A stretch of 64,000 nt of DNA from Singulisphaera sp045290345. GTDB lineage: Bacteria; Planctomycetota; Planctomycetia; Isosphaerales; Isosphaeraceae. Of the stretch, positions 62,318-64,000 are shown piece by piece. The notes beneath the pieces are model-generated. The model was given only the letters and a program-made list of their open reading frames with translations, searched no databases and was not told where the DNA came from. The stretch spans positions 6,076,001 to 6,140,000 of the forward strand of contig NZ_CP155447.1 in assembly GCF_045290345.1 (NCBI RefSeq). Reading direction: 5' to 3'. Position 1 is the stretch's first letter; every line of letters starts with the position of its first letter. The position numbers and the translations under genes were made by a program.

Positions 62318-63325
62318 ATGCTCCCGACACGCCGGGAATTCCTCGCCTCCACTCTCTCCACCACCGGCCTGCTCGCGGCTGGAGCCCAACGTGTCAGGGC
62401 CGCCGATCCTCCGGCCGACAAAGCCCTGATTGCGATCACCCTCGACCTGGAAATGAGCCGAAATTTCCCGGCCTGGGATGACACGCACTGGGACTTCGAG
62501 AAAGGGAACCTCGATCAGGACACGAAACGCTACGCCGTGGAAGCCGCGCGTCGGGTCAAGGCCAAGGGGGGGCGGATCCACTTCTTCGCCCTGGGGCAAA
62601 CGTTCGAGCAAGAGAACGTCGACTGGCTCCGCGAGATCATCGCGCAAGGACACCCGGTCGGCAATCACACGTATGACCACGTCTATGTCCTGGCTACAAA
62701 ACCCGAAGACATCCAGTTCCGCTTCAAACGCGCTCCCTGGCTGATCGAAGGTAAGTCCCCGGCCGAGGTCATCGCCGCGAACATCCGCATGGCCAGCGAG
62801 GCGATGAAACAACGAGTCGGCATCGAACCCGCCGGCTTCCGTACTCCCGGCGGATTCTCGAACGGGATCTCCGACCGGCCCGACGTCCAGGAGCTCCTCC
62901 TCAAGCTGGGTTATCGCTGGGTCAGCAGTCGATACCCAGCGCACCCCGCAAGCCCTCCCGGTCAATCCCCCACGTCCGAGGTCATCAAGGGGGTGGTCGC
63001 GGCTCAGGCCCAGGCGCAGCCATTCGTTTATCCGTCGGGCCTGATCGAAGTCCCCATGAGCCCGGTCAGTGATATCAACGCCTTCCGCACGGGCCGTTGG
63101 CCGCTCGAAGCCTTCATGGAAACGATCCGCGCCGGGGTCTCCTGGGCGATCGAGAACCAGGCCACGTTCGACTTCCTGGCCCATCCCTCGTGTCTGGGTG
63201 TCGTCGACCCCAAGTTCCGCACGATCGAGATGATCTGCGAAATGGTCGAGAAAGCAGGGCCACGCGCAATCCTGACCGACCTCGGGACCATCGCTCAACG
63301 CGCCAAGGCAAACGCAGGCCGCTAG
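62318..63325 (+). CDS. Polysaccharide-deacetylase-like protein, Tat-exported
   Basis: The 335-residue protein starts MLPTRREFLASTLSTTGLL, a Tat signal. The NodB/polysaccharide-deacetylase fold is seen in ALIAITLDLEM (D43 as the general base) and in GHPVGNHTYDH, where H117 and H121 are metal-binding residues. RTPGGFSNGISDRPDVQELL follows, and a late EVPMSPVSDINAFRTG. The family deacetylates chitin, peptidoglycan or other GlcNAc polymers. The first motif TFDDG is replaced by TLDLE, so activity may differ. The gene next downstream starts 149 bases later. Confidence 0.85.
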   Translation: MLPTRREFLASTLSTTGLLAAGAQRVRAADPPADKALIAITLDLEMSRNFPAWDDTHWDFEKGNLDQDTKRYAVEAARRVKAKGGRIHFFALGQTFEQENVDWLREIIAQGHPVGNHTYDHVYVLATKPEDIQFRFKRAPWLIEGKSPAEVIAANIRMASEAMKQRVGIEPAGFRTPGGFSNGISDRPDVQELLLKLGYRWVSSRYPAHPASPPGQSPTSEVIKGVVAAQAQAQPFVYPSGLIEVPMSPVSDINAFRTGRWPLEAFMETIRAGVSWAIENQATFDFLAHPSCLGVVDPKFRTIEMICEMVEKAGPRAILTDLGTIAQRAKANAGR

Positions 63326-63474
63326 CCCCATCTCATCGCTCGCCTTCTCTCTCGCGTTGGAAAAAGTGCCTCGAGAAACTTTGGCCTGGTCAAACCCTCT
63401 TGCCCCTTGGCAAACGACAAAGGCTCGGCCAAGATCGTCCCGTACTGGCTTGATGCCTCCTGGGAGCCGTAGAC

Positions 63475-64000
63475 ATGAAACTTGCCGATCGTTCGATCTC
63501 TTCTCGATTCTGCATGGCCCTCGGCGCCTTGTTCGCCCTGGGATCCGGCCACCTCCGGGCCGAAGACGTCGGCACGGTGCTCAAGCCCGACGAACTGCCC
63601 CGGACCATGCTCTACCGGGCGTTGGAGCGTCAGGCCCACGAACTCCTCGAAGCGAGGCGAAAGACGGTCGCCGCCCTGCCGACGCCCGAGGCGGTCCGAC
63701 AGCGGCAGACGGAGATCCGTGCCAAGTTCCTCGAAGCGCTGGGCGACCTGCCCGAGAAGACGCCGCTCAACGCTCGTGTCGTCGGCACCGAGCAGCGTGA
63801 TGGCTACCGGGTCGAGCGTCTGGTCTACGAAAGCCGCCCCGGCCACCACGTCACGGCGGTGCTCTACTTGCCCGACGCGAACGCACCGGTCCCGGGAGTC
63901 CTGGTTCCTTGCGGGCACAGCCAGAACGGCAAGGCGGGGGAAACTTATCAGCGAATTTGCATGCTTATTGCCAAGAATGGCATGGCCGCGCTCTGCTACG
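63475..64000 (+). CDS. Exported alpha/beta hydrolase (acetyl-xylan-esterase-like), right-edge partial
   Basis: ATG 63475 opens a frame running off the window with no stop (175 residues seen). The start MKLADRSISSRFCMALGALF is a signal peptide. Residues about 30-110 are an alanine/glutamate-rich helical lead, then VERLVYESRPGHHVTAVLYL and PGVLVPCGHSQNGKAG, a typical start of large secreted esterases (AXE1/CE7- or prolyl-oligopeptidase-like). The nucleophile elbow lies outside the window. It probably removes acyl groups from polysaccharides. It follows the deacetylase gene by 149 bases on the same strand. Confidence 0.8.
   Translation, partial: MKLADRSISSRFCMALGALFALGSGHLRAEDVGTVLKPDELPRTMLYRALERQAHELLEARRKTVAALPTPEAVRQRQTEIRAKFLEALGDLPEKTPLNARVVGTEQRDGYRVERLVYESRPGHHVTAVLYLPDANAPVPGVLVPCGHSQNGKAGETYQRICMLIAKNGMAALCY

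Noticed and set aside
61796..63331. Long minus-strand open frame covering the polysaccharide deacetylase gene and its upstream gap
   Set aside because: The plus-strand deacetylase has a Tat signal and H-x3-H motif; the antisense text has no domain.

Overview
The window looks like a chromosomal stretch of a planctomycete, most likely a member of the Isosphaeraceae or a close relative (inference from gene content). Supporting signs are three DUF1501 proteins, one of them next to a DUF1549/DUF1553 protein with a planctomycete-type CxxCH domain. There are also two DUF1559 pilin-like proteins, a PVC-type heme-binding protein with a HEAT-like middle, four family-S1 sulfatases, a secreted protein with an LEPR-XLL-like start, an ECF sigma factor with a membrane-anchored C-terminal extension, and high GC with long antisense open frames. 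I found no rRNA, tRNA, CRISPR array, prophage or transposase gene.

Layout. 1-9.5 kb: a DUF1501 gene running off the left edge, a YflT/DUF2382 stress-type protein, an ADP-ribosylglycohydrolase, two secreted proteins of unknown function, a methyltransferase-like protein and an NHL-propeller gene with an apparent one-base deletion. 9.5-17.7 kb: a DUF1080 protein, a fused ECF sigma/HlyD-like protein, a sulfatase, a guanine-deaminase-like enzyme, a DUF1501 protein and a zinc-ribbon membrane protein. 17.7-27 kb: UV-damage endonuclease, NERD-domain protein, PIG-L deacetylase, two alpha/beta hydrolases, an acyl-CoA-ligase-like enzyme followed by an ArsR regulator, and small proteins. 27.8-38.1 kb: a Gfo/Idh/MocA oxidoreductase, a secreted lipase-like protein, a double HMA protein, a PHP-family hydrolase, then two back-to-back DUF1559 plus small-lipoprotein pairs. 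38.4-44.5 kb: a minus-strand run of one SGNH esterase and three sulfatases. 44.7-47.6 kb: a CarH/LitR-like MerR regulator divergent from a DUF378 / sigma-70 / fasciclin operon. 48-64 kb: a membrane protein, a FAD oxidoreductase, a STAS protein, the DUF1549-DUF1501 pair, a GntP permease, a parallel beta-helix protein, the large PVC heme protein, a polysaccharide deacetylase and a truncated esterase.

How the genes fit together. Much of the content suits scavenging of complex, sulfated or acylated polysaccharides: sulfatases, SGNH and other esterases, deacetylases, a beta-helix protein, a DUF1080 domain, a Gfo/Idh/MocA enzyme and an organic-acid permease. The most distinctive parts are regulatory. 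One is the sigma factor joined through a membrane helix to a membrane-fusion-like domain. The other is the CarH-like regulator that keeps the W-x9-EH light-sensing motif but lacks an obvious axial histidine, facing a sigma-factor operon whose promoter carries a palindrome. Several intergenic regions contain dispersed inverted-repeat elements of probable non-autonomous mobile origin.
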